DNA from: Chondrinema litorale
Lineage (GTDB): Bacteria; Bacteroidota; Bacteroidia; Cytophagales; Flammeovirgaceae
Length of the DNA stretch: 64,000 bases
NCBI RefSeq assembly: GCF_026250525.1
Contig: NZ_CP111043.1
Coordinates: 558,001 to 622,000 of the forward strand
Direction of reading: 5' to 3'
A program made the position numbers and the translations under genes. A model generated the notes under the pieces. It worked only from the letters and a program-made list of their open reading frames with translations, was not told the DNA's origin and did not search any database. Below are positions 36,744 to 47,154 of the stretch, in pieces (position 1 is the first letter of the stretch; the number at the start of each line of letters is the position of its first letter).

Positions 36744-38309
36744 TTACAGCTTAAATCTTAAAAAGCCTGATGCAAATGAGATGGTACTTCCTCCTCCAAA
36801 ATTAGCCATATAAGTAGTAATATCTCTGGTGGCAATTCCTGCTTCATAAAAACCTTTGCGAGCAATGTAGGTAAATCCTAATGGAATATTGATTTTTGAT
36901 TGGTTGTTTCCACCGAAATTAGCGCCAGTTGAGATTTTAAATATTCTGTTTGGTCTATAATCGCCACCAATTGCATACAAAATATTTTCTAAGTTACCAG
37001 CAGCATTATTTCTAGGTGCAATAATATCGAAGCCTACATGAAAAGTTCTGTGGTACTCATAACTTGCTCCTACCCGAATTACACTTGGGAGAGTTTGCTT
37101 AATGCTATTACTCCCTTCCCACGATAAAGGCGACTTATCTCCGGCAAACTGCAATGCAGATTGATCACTAGCAAGGATATTAAAGTTGTTTAGACCAGAA
37201 CCAGCAAACTGAACCAGTTTTCCATCATTCACTTTGTACACATTACCATCCCATTTAATATTTCCTACATTAGTGATAGCCAGACCAATATATAAATTCC
37301 TCTTAATTACCACTGTAAGGCCAAAATCTAACCCTAAACCTTTACCCACTGGTCGAGGCATGGCAACTCTTTTAAATGTACTTACATCTGACGGAGGTCT
37401 AAATGTTGGACTTGAAACAATATCGTCATCATCGCCGAAATCCAATCCAAAATCTTCTGATACAGAAATATTTGAAGCAATAAGTTGATTGTTTTGAGAC
37501 TCCATTTCTATCATGGTTATGCCCATGATATAGCGTAGACCAAACCCAGCATACATAGAGAAGTTGTAAGTATCTACCAGTTGTTTACCATAACTAAAGT
37601 TTAATTCTCTAAACCAAGTACTCGCCACCCTAGAACCATCCATAATTTCTGAATAAAAACTAGCAGAGTCTTCATTACTGTAGAGACCTAATATTACTTC
37701 TTCTTCTTTATCTTCGGTTAGAGGTTCTAAATGCTCATTACCAGGGTATCTTGGGTTAGAAATTACAGAACCATCAGACAATAACAACTCTGGAAAATAA
37801 CCGGCAGAAGCACCAAGAAATGCGATCTCAGCAGTAGTTTTATTTATTCTGGTATACATTTGAATTCTATCTCTCACAGAAAATGCAATTCCTTGATTAT
37901 TTGGCAACTGCAAACTCATACCTAACAACATAATATCAGCATTCATCGAAACCGAAGTATTTGCAATTCTTGCTGCAGCCTCTCTTTTTTGCTCACTCGT
38001 AAAATCAATTTTTCTTGAGTTAAAAACTGTTTGAAATAGTTCTTTTCTAGTGAGTGCTTCTGAGAAAAATGTTGCATTCATTTCTAAAAAACCAAATGTA
38101 AACTTGGGATCTCTAAAACTTTTATGAAAACCCAGATTTGCAGGGTTAATACCAATTGACTGATAATCAGTAGCAAATGTTGTTGAAACACCTCCTCTAC
38201 CTGTAGCAGTAAACGCTGTAGATTCTGATTGTGCTTTTGCACCACAAATTGATAATACATATAAAAAACAAAAGGTACTTAACAGTCTGGATGTAAAAAA
38301 TTCACTCAT
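36744..38309 (-). CDS. DUF5723-type outer-membrane barrel protein
   Basis: A 521-residue exported protein. The signal peptide (about 1-26, ending AKAQS) leads into AFTATGRGGVSTTFATDYQSI and the GINPANLG phrase typical of Bacteroidota outer-membrane proteins distantly like FadL/PorV. Repeated alternating strands (FSYGKQL..YNFSMYAGFGLRY and others) and the C-terminal aromatic end FLRFKL support a beta barrel. It may be a porin or a secretion-linked barrel; function is not known. The DUF5723 assignment is from recollection of the family pattern. Confidence 0.75.
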   Translation of the reverse strand: MSEFFTSRLLSTFCFLYVLSICGAKAQSESTAFTATGRGGVSTTFATDYQSIGINPANLGFHKSFRDPKFTFGFLEMNATFFSEALTRKELFQTVFNSRKIDFTSEQKREAAARIANTSVSMNADIMLLGMSLQLPNNQGIAFSVRDRIQMYTRINKTTAEIAFLGASAGYFPELLLSDGSVISNPRYPGNEHLEPLTEDKEEEVILGLYSNEDSASFYSEIMDGSRVASTWFRELNFSYGKQLVDTYNFSMYAGFGLRYIMGITMIEMESQNNQLIASNISVSEDFGLDFGDDDDIVSSPTFRPPSDVSTFKRVAMPRPVGKGLGLDFGLTVVIKRNLYIGLAITNVGNIKWDGNVYKVNDGKLVQFAGSGLNNFNILASDQSALQFAGDKSPLSWEGSNSIKQTLPSVIRVGASYEYHRTFHVGFDIIAPRNNAAGNLENILYAIGGDYRPNRIFKISTGANFGGNNQSKINIPLGFTYIARKGFYEAGIATRDITTYMANFGGGSTISFASGFLRFKL

Positions 38310-38561
38310 AGCTCATCTGATAAAAAATAGAAGCAAGCCATATTTTACTTCTAATATCAAAACCTTAACGCCACTTTCACTAAGGCATTATTTTACAGAC
38401 AAACTCAAGTAATTAGTTAGAAGAAGAATATAAAAGATTTTAGCATAATGAATATCATTCTCATTTGATTAAAAGAGTAATAAAAGCCCAAAAAATCGTT
38501 TGAAAAAGCAGGGTAGCTAGGTTTTACTCATGCTTACCTGAAAGTACTTAATAGGATATAC

Positions 38562-40442
38562 ATGTTAGATACGACATCGCAAAATCACACTTCTAAAAAA
38601 GACGAGAAACACATTATTTTATCAGTAAGAAATTTAACAGTTGAATTTGCTGCTGAAGATGGTGTAGTACATGCCGTTAACAATGTGAGTTTCGATTTAT
38701 ACAAGGGAGAAACACTCGGTATTGTAGGTGAATCAGGTTCTGGAAAATCGGTTACATCTATGTCGCTTTTAAGTCTGATTCAGGATCCAGGAAAAATCAC
38801 GCATGGCGAAATTATTTTCCACTCGAAAGAATATGGAAAAATAGACCTTTTGCAGATTTCTAAAAAGCAAATGCGTTCGTTAAGGGGTGATGAAATAGCA
38901 ATGATTTTTCAAGAACCAATGTCCTCTTTAAACCCTGTTTATACTTGTGGTAATCAGGTAATGGAAACACTATTACTACATGATAAATTAAGCAGAAAAG
39001 AGGCAAAAAATCGCACTATTGAAATATTTAGAAAAGTTAAAATACCTAAACCTGAGTTAACTTTTAATAAATATCCGCATGAACTTTCTGGTGGTCAATT
39101 ACAGAGGGTAATGATTGCCATGGCACTTACCTGTAAACCTTCTATATTAATTGCAGATGAGCCTACTACAGCTTTAGATGTTACTGTACAATCGAGAATT
39201 TTGGAGATAATGCAAGAGTTGAGGTACGACCAAAATACCTCTACAATCTTTATTACACATGATTTAGGAGTTGTTGCAGAAGTTGCAGATAGAGTAATTG
39301 TAATGTACAAAGGTAATGTGATAGAATCTGGTAGTGTTTGGGATATTTACTCTAAACCAAGTCATCCATATACAAAAGGTTTAATTGCTTGCCGCCCAAG
39401 ACTTGAACTCAAGTTAAAAGTATTACCAACAGTAACTGACTTTATGATAACAGATACTGAAGGGTTCATCTCCAGTATTTCAAATGCCAAGTTCAACTCT
39501 GTGGGAGAAGCATTGCTTAACAACTATCAGTCGGAAGAAGAGCACAGGGCAATTACATTAAAGAAACTCGAACAAAAACCTATTCTGGAAATTAAAAACC
39601 TAAGTACAGAATATATTTCTAAGAATGGAATATTTGGGAGAAAAACAAGGGTTACTAAGGCGGTAGATAATGTTAGTTTTGAAGTTTACCCAGGAGAAAC
39701 TCTTGGTTTAGTTGGAGGCTCGGGTTGTGGTAAAACAACTTTAGGCAAAAGCATAATAAGATTGATTGAACCCTCTACCGGAGAAATTATCTTTAACAAC
39801 CAAAAACTAAGAGATTTAAGTAGCAGACAATTGAGGGCAATAAGAAAAGACATTCAAATAATTTTCCAAGATCCATACGCATCACTTAATCCAAGAATTA
39901 GCATTGGAGAAGCAATCGTAGAACCAATGCGCGTACATAAATTATACGATAACGATAAAGAGCGCAAAGAAAAAGCTATAGAATTATTAGAGCTTGTAAA
40001 CCTTAGTGCTACATATTTTCATAGATATCCGCATGAGTTTTCTGGAGGCCAAAGGCAAAGAATCTGTATTGCCAGAGCTTTGGCTCTTAATCCAAAGTTT
40101 ATTATTTGTGACGAATCTGTTTCTGCTTTAGATGTTTCTGTACAAGCGCAAGTATTAAACCTTCTAAATAGATTAAAAGAGAAGTTTAACCTTACATTTA
40201 TCTTTATATCTCACGACCTTGCAGTAGTAAAATTTATCGCTGATAGAATTTTAGTAATGAACAAAGGCAAGATCGAAGAAATCAATTATTCAGAAGATAT
40301 TTATAATAAACCGCAATCGGAGTATACCAAAGAACTCATCAATTCAATACCAAAAGGTAATCTTGAAGATATTAGAAAAGCAATGATGCGTAGGAAAATT
40401 CAAGACCAGAATAAAAACAATGAGTCCAAACTCTCAGCCTGA
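38562..40442 (+). CDS. Fused oligopeptide ABC ATPase (DppD-DppF type)
   Basis: A 626-residue protein with two nucleotide-binding domains in one chain. The first has Walker A GESGSGKS (56-63), LSGGQLQRVMIAMA and ADEPTTALD; the second has GGSGCGKT (about 384-391), FSGGQRQRICIARA and CDESVSALD. Both are of the peptide/nickel (Dpp/Opp) class. In E. coli these are two proteins, DppD and DppF; the fusion is common in Bacteroidota. No permease or binding protein is adjacent. Its stop codon touches the stop of gldH on the other strand. Confidence 0.93.
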   Translation: MLDTTSQNHTSKKDEKHIILSVRNLTVEFAAEDGVVHAVNNVSFDLYKGETLGIVGESGSGKSVTSMSLLSLIQDPGKITHGEIIFHSKEYGKIDLLQISKKQMRSLRGDEIAMIFQEPMSSLNPVYTCGNQVMETLLLHDKLSRKEAKNRTIEIFRKVKIPKPELTFNKYPHELSGGQLQRVMIAMALTCKPSILIADEPTTALDVTVQSRILEIMQELRYDQNTSTIFITHDLGVVAEVADRVIVMYKGNVIESGSVWDIYSKPSHPYTKGLIACRPRLELKLKVLPTVTDFMITDTEGFISSISNAKFNSVGEALLNNYQSEEEHRAITLKKLEQKPILEIKNLSTEYISKNGIFGRKTRVTKAVDNVSFEVYPGETLGLVGGSGCGKTTLGKSIIRLIEPSTGEIIFNNQKLRDLSSRQLRAIRKDIQIIFQDPYASLNPRISIGEAIVEPMRVHKLYDNDKERKEKAIELLELVNLSATYFHRYPHEFSGGQRQRICIARALALNPKFIICDESVSALDVSVQAQVLNLLNRLKEKFNLTFIFISHDLAVVKFIADRILVMNKGKIEEINYSEDIYNKPQSEYTKELINSIPKGNLEDIRKAMMRRKIQDQNKNNESKLSA

Positions 40443-40455
40443 TTATTCAGGCTGA
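40434..40455. repeat. Palindrome spanning two convergent stop codons
   Basis: TCAGCCTGA and TCAGGCTGA form a 9-bp stem with a 4-base loop. The stem contains the stop codons of the Dpp-type ATPase (+) and gldH (-), which are only adjacent, with no gap. It may act as a transcript end but lacks a T run. Confidence 0.6.
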
Positions 40456-40997
40456 ACTTTGGCAACTTTTAAGCCCGCAGCATAGATATATTGTAATGTA
40501 TCTACCCTCATATACTGCTTCATTGTAAATTTATATGTTCCTGTATCTGGAAATGTAAACTCAGGAAATAATGCAAATTCATGATCGTAATAATCTCCTG
40601 CTGTTTTACCAAATGGCTTACCTGTTGATTGATCAAACAAAATACTCTCGTGTCTGCTACTTCTTAAAGTATCACCTTTAGCATTCTCAAGACTATAGTT
40701 GATATAGAGGTTATTAAATGGATAATCCAGTGTATTACGCACATAATAATCTACACTATACACTGTATTAGCATCATCAATTACAAACTCAAATGAAACA
40801 GGGTTTTGAAAAGCCCATTCGTTATCTGGTATGTCTTCGTAATCCTCGTAAACAGCATTACTTGTACAGGAAAAAAGAAAAAATAGAAGACTTGTATAAA
40901 TTAAAAAATTCCTGAAATCCCTCACTAATTGGATAATTTTAAGCTTACTTATAAAGTATTTAAACAAGTTAAATGCAAATGTATTATGCATCTGCAT
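40443..40997 (-). CDS. gldH: Gliding motility lipoprotein GldH
   Basis: A 184-residue lipoprotein. A signal peptide ends at the lipobox LFSC (about residue 45), and the mature part starts with DIPDNEWAFQNPVSFEF, the GldH family pattern. GldH is one of the proteins needed for type IX-linked gliding in Flavobacterium; it sits in the envelope. A second ATG two codons in (40991) is possible. It lies directly downstream of the RicT-like gene, a pairing common in Bacteroidota, with stop and start almost touching. Confidence 0.9.
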   Translation of the reverse strand: MQMHNTFAFNLFKYFISKLKIIQLVRDFRNFLIYTSLLFFLFSCTSNAVYEDYEDIPDNEWAFQNPVSFEFVIDDANTVYSVDYYVRNTLDYPFNNLYINYSLENAKGDTLRSSRHESILFDQSTGKPFGKTAGDYYDHEFALFPEFTFPDTGTYKFTMKQYMRVDTLQYIYAAGLKVAKVQPE

Positions 40998-42181
40998 TAA
41001 GTTGAACTATTATTATTCTTATTTGAAGGACTTTTCTTTTTTCTACGCTTTTTTCTTTTCCTCTTAGCTTTTGAAGCATTGTTAGTTTCAGCAACTGTGT
41101 TTGTATTCTTTTCTAGAATATTTGTGCTAAAATCTATTGCTTCCTGTATTACTGTTTCTTCAACAAATAGATCATATGCTTTGCCCTCTTTGTTTCTCTT
41201 TAAGATCGCATTAACTGTAGCAATCTCAAGCGGAAACCAGTTACTCTCTCTCTCATAGCAAAACCACATAATTTTTTTGAAGATATCTACTTTTTGCAAT
41301 GAGGCTTTTCCTTTTTGCAAAATAACAGGAGTTTCAACTTTAGGTATATCTACAAGTGCATCGAGGTAAGTTTCTAACTCGTAGTTTAAACAGCACTTTA
41401 ACCTACCACACTGACCCGAAAGCTTTACAGGATTAAGTGAAAGGTTTTGGTATCTAGCCGCTCCAGTAGAAACACTTTTAAACTCAGTTAGCCAAGTAGA
41501 GCAACATAATTCTCTACCACAAGAACCTATACCTCCAATTCTGCTAGCTTCTTGCCTAAGACTTATCTGTCTCATTTCTACCCTTATTTTGAACTCACTG
41601 GCAATCACCTTAATAAGTTCTCTAAAGTCTACTCTATCGTCAGCAGAATAATAAAATGTAGCCTTGGAGTTATCTGCCTGAAACTCTACATCTGAAAGTT
41701 TCATTTTAAGGTCCATTTTATTAATTATAGCTCTTGTTCTGTATAAAGTTGGTAGTTCTCTTTGTCTAACTCTCTCGAATTTTTCTAGATCTTTCTCACT
41801 TGCTTGGCGGATAATTCCTTTAATTTTATCATCATTCTTTACTTTTTTCTTCATCATCTGCAATCGCACCAACTCTCCTTGTAAAGAAACATATCCTAAA
41901 TGATGACCATTTTGTGCATCAACAATTATTGCATCTCCTGTTACAACATCTAGATCATTTACATTTTTATAAAACTCCTTTCTACCTCCTTTAAATTTCA
42001 CTTCCATTACATCAAACCTAGTCGAACCAGCAATTCCCATAGCAGGCAATTCCATATTAGAAAGCCAATCAAAGGAATTCATTTTATTACAACCACCAGT
42101 TCCACAGGTTCCATTGCTCTTACAACCAGCCGGGGCTGTTATAGACCCACAACTTCCGGTTGCGCATGAACCACATCCCAT
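40997..42181 (-). CDS. PSP1/RicT-like protein with Cys-rich N-terminus
   Basis: A 394-residue cytosolic protein from the ATG at 42181. The first 33 residues are a Gly/Cys-rich segment with six cysteines (MGCGSCATGSCG ... CKSNGTCGTGGC). The PSP1 core follows, with GIGSCGRELCCSTWL and GQCGRLKCCLNYE as conserved cysteine pairs, and the C-terminus is strongly basic (KAKRKRKKRRKKKSPS). In Bacillus, RicT/YaaT of the Ric complex binds Fe-S clusters and acts with RNase Y. An upstream ATG at 42211 would add 10 residues but does not fit the family start. It is co-transcribed with gldH. Confidence 0.87.
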   Translation of the reverse strand: MGCGSCATGSCGSITAPAGCKSNGTCGTGGCNKMNSFDWLSNMELPAMGIAGSTRFDVMEVKFKGGRKEFYKNVNDLDVVTGDAIIVDAQNGHHLGYVSLQGELVRLQMMKKKVKNDDKIKGIIRQASEKDLEKFERVRQRELPTLYRTRAIINKMDLKMKLSDVEFQADNSKATFYYSADDRVDFRELIKVIASEFKIRVEMRQISLRQEASRIGGIGSCGRELCCSTWLTEFKSVSTGAARYQNLSLNPVKLSGQCGRLKCCLNYELETYLDALVDIPKVETPVILQKGKASLQKVDIFKKIMWFCYERESNWFPLEIATVNAILKRNKEGKAYDLFVEETVIQEAIDFSTNILEKNTNTVAETNNASKAKRKRKKRRKKKSPSNKNNNSST

Positions 42182-42423
42182 ATATATCTTAAAAATTAAG
42201 TCAAAAAACAACTGTCGCTACCCAATAATAGCTACATCTATACTCAAATGACAGTAAGTGTCTTATTACGAAGTTAAGAATACTAACTACATTTCACAAA
42301 TATTCTGCAATATTACACTTTTGCAGAGTATCTTACTGCAAAGTATCCAAAGTCATTCAAATTTATTTATGATATTTGAGGTACTTTTTATATTAAGAAA
42401 TCAATAAAACATACCCTTATTAA

Positions 42424-43746
42424 ATGAAACACCCTTTAATTATCAATGTTTCCAATATCCTTAAAAACCATTTCTACAAAATATCATTCATTTTTATCTC
42501 AGTTTTATGGCTAACTCCCTCCTGTACTCCAGGAAATGCCATTAGCAATCAAGTAAGTGACCCTGCTAATAAAAGTGTTAAAACAGGTATTGAGGTTTTA
42601 AGAGATAATCAGTTCAAAATTCTTAAAGGAAAGAAAGTGGGTTTGATTACAAATGCAACTGGAGTTGATAGTAATCTTAAATCTACTGTAGACATCTTAT
42701 TTGAAGCAGAGAATGTACAACTAAAAGCACTTTACGGACCAGAACATGGTGTAAGGGGTAATCATACAGCGGGTGAATGGGTAGAGCAATATACAGATGA
42801 AAGCACTGGCTTACCAGTATATTCTCTTTATGGTAAAAACAGAAAGCCCAATGCAGAAATGCTCAAAGATATTGATGTGCTAATTTATGATATACAAGAT
42901 ATCGGTTGTCGATCTTATACTTTTATTAGCACAATGGGATTGGCGATGGAAGCGGCTGCCGAGAACAATAAAGAGTTTTTAGTTTTAGACCGCCCAAATC
43001 CAATTGGTGGAAATAGAATCGAAGGAAATATTGTTGAAGAAGGGTATCAATCATTTGTAAGCCAATATAAAATCCCTTACCTCTATGGACTTACTTGTGG
43101 CGAACTGGCTCACTTTCTTAATGAGGAGCAAATGTTAAGTAACAAGGAAAAATGCAATTTGCAAGTGGTAGAAATGGAAGGTTGGGAAAGAAACATGAGT
43201 TTTGAAGAAACAGGTCTTGAGTGGGTACCTACCTCGCCGCATATCCCCCATAAAGATTCTCCATACTATTATCCAGCTACAGGAATAATTGGCGAATTAT
43301 ATACTATTTCAATTGGTGTGGGATATACTATTCCATTTGAAACTTTTGCAGCTGAATGGATAAAAGGAAGTGAACTCGCAAATAAATTAAACTCATACAA
43401 TCTGGCAGGAGTAAAATTTAGACCATTAAGCTTTAAACCATATTATAGCTCGATGAAAGGGGTAAACTTGGAAGGTGTGCAAATCCATATTACTGACTTT
43501 GAAGCTGTAAGCCTCTCTGAAATTCAATTCTATTTCTTTCAAGCACACAATGAACTGTATCCTGATAAAAATTTATTCGAATTATGTGATGAAAGTAGAT
43601 GGAGTATGTTTGATAAAGTTTGTGGTACGAGTAAAATTCGTGAAAATTTAATGAACAATGGCAGCTTTGAAAAGATTAAATGGTATTGGAATAAAGATGT
43701 TGATACTTTTAGAGAGGTATCAAAAGCATATCATTTATATCTTTAA
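42424..43746 (+). CDS. DUF1343 / NamZ-type exo-beta-N-acetylmuramidase
   Basis: A 440-residue exported protein. The N-terminus is a signal sequence with a cysteine at about residue 37 (LTPSC), weakly lipobox-like. The DUF1343 domain is clear: KKVGLITNATGVDS, YGPEHGVRGNHTAGE, DIQDIGCRSYTFI and FLVLDRPNPIGG. Members of this family (NamZ of Bacillus) remove N-acetylmuramic acid from the end of peptidoglycan fragments. It is likely periplasmic and takes part in wall recycling. It precedes mscS by 35 bases. Confidence 0.9.
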   Translation: MKHPLIINVSNILKNHFYKISFIFISVLWLTPSCTPGNAISNQVSDPANKSVKTGIEVLRDNQFKILKGKKVGLITNATGVDSNLKSTVDILFEAENVQLKALYGPEHGVRGNHTAGEWVEQYTDESTGLPVYSLYGKNRKPNAEMLKDIDVLIYDIQDIGCRSYTFISTMGLAMEAAAENNKEFLVLDRPNPIGGNRIEGNIVEEGYQSFVSQYKIPYLYGLTCGELAHFLNEEQMLSNKEKCNLQVVEMEGWERNMSFEETGLEWVPTSPHIPHKDSPYYYPATGIIGELYTISIGVGYTIPFETFAAEWIKGSELANKLNSYNLAGVKFRPLSFKPYYSSMKGVNLEGVQIHITDFEAVSLSEIQFYFFQAHNELYPDKNLFELCDESRWSMFDKVCGTSKIRENLMNNGSFEKIKWYWNKDVDTFREVSKAYHLYL

Positions 43747-43781
43747 GGAAATCTCTGTTTAAATCGAACAACAATTTAATC

Positions 43782-44702
43782 ATGCAAGAACTAAGCGTTG
43801 ATGAAATAGGTGGTAAAATTACAACTGGATACGACCTAATAAAAAGCAAACTTGAATTTTGGATTACAAGCTTCTTTGAAAATTTACCCAACTTTTTTGC
43901 GGCTATTATCATTTTTGTCATCTTCTGGCAGCTAGCTCGGCTTGCCAGAAATGGAGCAAATAAGTTTCTAGAAAGATTCATCAAGAACGAAACAATATTA
44001 AAACTCTTTTCAACTGCTGTATTCTATTTCATTCTGTTTGAGGGTTTGTTTGTAGCACTTTCTACAATGAAGTTAGACACCTACATTACTCAGTTACTTG
44101 CTGGTGCTGGTATATTAGGTTTGGCTCTTAGTTTTGCATTTCAGAGTATTGCCACAAATATTATCTCTGGTATTATTATCGCAGCAACACGCCCTCTTCA
44201 GATTTATGATTTGGTTGAAACCAATGGATTTATGGGCACCGTAGACGAAATTGGTTTAAGAATTATCAAGCTTAAAACTTTTGATGGTCAAGATGTTTAT
44301 ATTCCTTCAAAAGAAATTTTAGAGCAACCTCTTAAAAACTATGGATCTACACCTACAAGAAGATTGTATCTTTCTGTTGGTGTTTCTTATGGCGAAAATT
44401 TAGAAAGAGTAAGAAAAATTACTTTAGAATCTATTAAAGATATTCCTCATCTTCAAGATGGTCAGCAACCACTTTTTTCTTATGCTAGTTTTGATGACAG
44501 CTCTATTACTTTTGACCTATACCTGTGGCTAAAATCGTCTGATCAAACAAATTATTTATATGCCCGAAGTGAAATAATTATTGCAATTAAAAAGGCTTAT
44601 GATGCGAATGATATCACTATTCCGTTCCCGATAAGAACACTAGATTTTGGTATAAAAGGAGGAAAACAATTAGACGAAGTGGTTATAAACAACAAAGCTT
44701 AA
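43782..44702 (+). CDS. Small-conductance mechanosensitive channel (MscS family)
   Basis: A 306-residue MscS-type channel. Three membrane segments (about 32-60, 78-100, 108-140) end in the pore helix GAGILGLALSFAFQSIATN, followed by the cytosolic beta domain (DLVETNGFMGTVDEIGLRIIKLKTFDGQ) and a C-terminal alpha/beta part. It releases solutes on hypo-osmotic shock. It probably shares a transcript with the NamZ-type gene and is convergent with the PAS kinase gene, 10 bases away. Confidence 0.92.
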   Translation: MQELSVDEIGGKITTGYDLIKSKLEFWITSFFENLPNFFAAIIIFVIFWQLARLARNGANKFLERFIKNETILKLFSTAVFYFILFEGLFVALSTMKLDTYITQLLAGAGILGLALSFAFQSIATNIISGIIIAATRPLQIYDLVETNGFMGTVDEIGLRIIKLKTFDGQDVYIPSKEILEQPLKNYGSTPTRRLYLSVGVSYGENLERVRKITLESIKDIPHLQDGQQPLFSYASFDDSSITFDLYLWLKSSDQTNYLYARSEIIIAIKKAYDANDITIPFPIRTLDFGIKGGKQLDEVVINNKA

Positions 44703-44712
44703 AAAGTACTTC

Positions 44713-46860
44713 TCAAATTATAATACTCTCATTTAGCTGGATGTTTGGTACCCTCAATGTAAAATTTGTTCCTTTTCCAAATTTAGATTTTACACGAATC
44801 TGAGCATTTAGCTTATCTACCGTTTCTTTAACAATATAAAGCCCTAAACCTGAGCCAGACTGTTTATCAGTAGCTCTGTAAAACATGTTAAAAATGTTAT
44901 CTAAGTGCTTCTCTTCAATCCCTAAGCCATTATCTTCAACCTCAAGATTTAGAAATAGCTCATCTACTGTTATATCTACTTTAATATATGCATTTTCAAT
45001 ATAAGGATTGTAGTAGCGGATTGCATTAGAAATTAAATTATTTAAAATAACATTTAATCTGTAGCTATCAGATATAAACTGGTTACTACCATGCACATTA
45101 ATAATCTTTTCGATTTTAGAGAATTGTGGAGTATAAGAGTAATTATCAAAAGTATATTTTACTAACTCCTCTACATTAATTAACTCCTGCTTTACTGGTA
45201 ATCTCGTATTTCTTGAGTAATCCAGAATATCACTTATAAATCGATCTAACCTTTTTAATGATTGTTCTTTTAGATCGAGATAATTTTTTACATTATCCAA
45301 ATCGTTTTCTTTCTTGGCAATTTCTATCAAACCAAGACACGATGCTATTGGTGCTCTAAGGTCATGCGAAGAACTATAAACAAACCGATCAAGTGCTTCA
45401 TTCAGTGTTTTTAGTTCTTTATTCTGCTCCGTTAATTTTTGATCTTTCAGCTTTATGTCTGTAATATCAACACTTGAACCAACCAACTCATAAATTTCGC
45501 CATCTTTGTAAATCGGGCTTAAAAAGACAATATAGTAAATATTAGTATCAGGTATAGAGGTTTCATAAGAGCAAATTTCACCATTCCATGCTTTATCAAG
45601 AAATTGCTTTCTAAAAATATAATCTTCACCAAGAAAAATTTCATGCAGAAACTTACCTTCACACTTGTGAAAAGTAGTTCTGTATTTTTCTAAAAATTTC
45701 CCCCTAGCTAAGATTATTCTATAACCTTTTTGCTCTTTTTTAACTCTTAGATTTAATCCTTGTTGATTTTCAAGTGTAGTTAAATAAAATTGCTTGAGTT
45801 CATTTACCTTATTTTCGGATTTCTTTTTAGTAGATACATTAGTAACCCTTGCTAATAATAGTTTTTCATCTTTAATAGTGATTGGCTTCAGCGCCAAATT
45901 ACCCCAAAACTCATTTCCTTTTTTAGTTTTGTATTCAATGTCGACTGTCCATGTAAGTCCCTTTTCTAATGTATCTCTATGCTCAGCGCCTAAAGGGTCT
46001 AAAGCTTTATGTTTTTGAAAACTCCTACCTGTATTACCAATAAGGTCTTCTTTACTATCAAACTCAAAAAGCTCAACTGCTTTAGAATTACAGTTTAATA
46101 TTGTTGTATCAGATTTTGCTAAAAAGATTGCATCATAACTATTATCAAAAATTAAATTCTGAATTGTATTAGCATCGTAAAGTTCTTTTTGAGAAAACAT
46201 CAGTTTTTGGTTTATTTCCTCTGAACTTTTGAGCAAATCGGCTAATTCGTTTTGTACTTTAAATAATTTCTTTTTCTGATTTCCAATGTTTAACACGTAC
46301 ATGTTAATAAAAAACAGTATGCTAGTAAAAGTAATAAATTGGCTTAGATAACTCACTTCTCTTATATCAACCTTTTCTTGCACTAAACTGTAAGGAAATA
46401 AATTGAAATTATTTAAGAATAATACTACTATACAAATTGCTGGAATTATAAACAGAACATAAAAACTTAGTTTGTTCAGTAATTTTATATTTAAAAAAAT
46501 TCGCAGATAAGTAAGAAGGAATAATAAATGAATGTCGCTTTCATAACCCAAAGACCCTCCACCTAACAAAATCATGCTATAGCCGGCTAAAGATGGAATG
46601 TATTGTGCGACAATTATAAATCCGAAATAATTTAAAAGAAAGGTAGAGAGTGTAGCTATTAAAGCGATAAGAAGAATAATGTTAAACACTCCCCAAGAAG
46701 CCGCTATACAAGTATAAGTAAAATATATAATTAAAATAAGCAAAGTAAAAATGCCATCTCTGTTTGTTGCTCTTACCAAATTCCTTTCTCGATCAGATGC
46801 ATTGATAAAAACACCAATATTTAGAATCTTTTTTACTGTCTTAACGACAACACCATTCAT
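44713..46860 (-). CDS. PAS-domain sensor histidine kinase
   Basis: A membrane kinase of about 715 residues from the ATG at 46860; a GTG at 46935 would add 25 residues. Five or six hydrophobic segments (about 25-180) are followed by a coiled coil, two PAS domains (about 240-350 and 355-485), then a HisKA domain with SSHDLRAPIASCLGLIE and an HATPase domain with NLISNAIRYY, DNGLGI and GSGLGLYIV. It resembles the orphan hybrid-like kinases common in Cytophagales. No response regulator is adjacent, so the partner is unknown. Confidence 0.88.
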   Translation of the reverse strand: MNGVVVKTVKKILNIGVFINASDRERNLVRATNRDGIFTLLILIIYFTYTCIAASWGVFNIILLIALIATLSTFLLNYFGFIIVAQYIPSLAGYSMILLGGGSLGYESDIHLLFLLTYLRIFLNIKLLNKLSFYVLFIIPAICIVVLFLNNFNLFPYSLVQEKVDIREVSYLSQFITFTSILFFINMYVLNIGNQKKKLFKVQNELADLLKSSEEINQKLMFSQKELYDANTIQNLIFDNSYDAIFLAKSDTTILNCNSKAVELFEFDSKEDLIGNTGRSFQKHKALDPLGAEHRDTLEKGLTWTVDIEYKTKKGNEFWGNLALKPITIKDEKLLLARVTNVSTKKKSENKVNELKQFYLTTLENQQGLNLRVKKEQKGYRIILARGKFLEKYRTTFHKCEGKFLHEIFLGEDYIFRKQFLDKAWNGEICSYETSIPDTNIYYIVFLSPIYKDGEIYELVGSSVDITDIKLKDQKLTEQNKELKTLNEALDRFVYSSSHDLRAPIASCLGLIEIAKKENDLDNVKNYLDLKEQSLKRLDRFISDILDYSRNTRLPVKQELINVEELVKYTFDNYSYTPQFSKIEKIINVHGSNQFISDSYRLNVILNNLISNAIRYYNPYIENAYIKVDITVDELFLNLEVEDNGLGIEEKHLDNIFNMFYRATDKQSGSGLGLYIVKETVDKLNAQIRVKSKFGKGTNFTLRVPNIQLNESIII

Positions 46861-47154
46861 CCTATAGTATTTGTATTTTGAGTAAAGCGTTAAATTCTTG
46901 TGTGCCGATACTGAAAGTGAATTAATTGAAATCACTTTTGAGATTTACTCTGATAAGTTAATTTAAATTTACTTTTTGAAAAATTTATCAAAAGTATAAT
47001 TTCCTTTAACAGATGTACCTTCTTTTATTAAATGAAGTTTGATATCACTTATTGCAGTATTTACTCAGTATACATTAAGGATTACATTGATTGTTTTCGA
47101 GAATCACATTCAGAATAATATCTCAAAAATAGGCAATTTACATATGTAATATTT

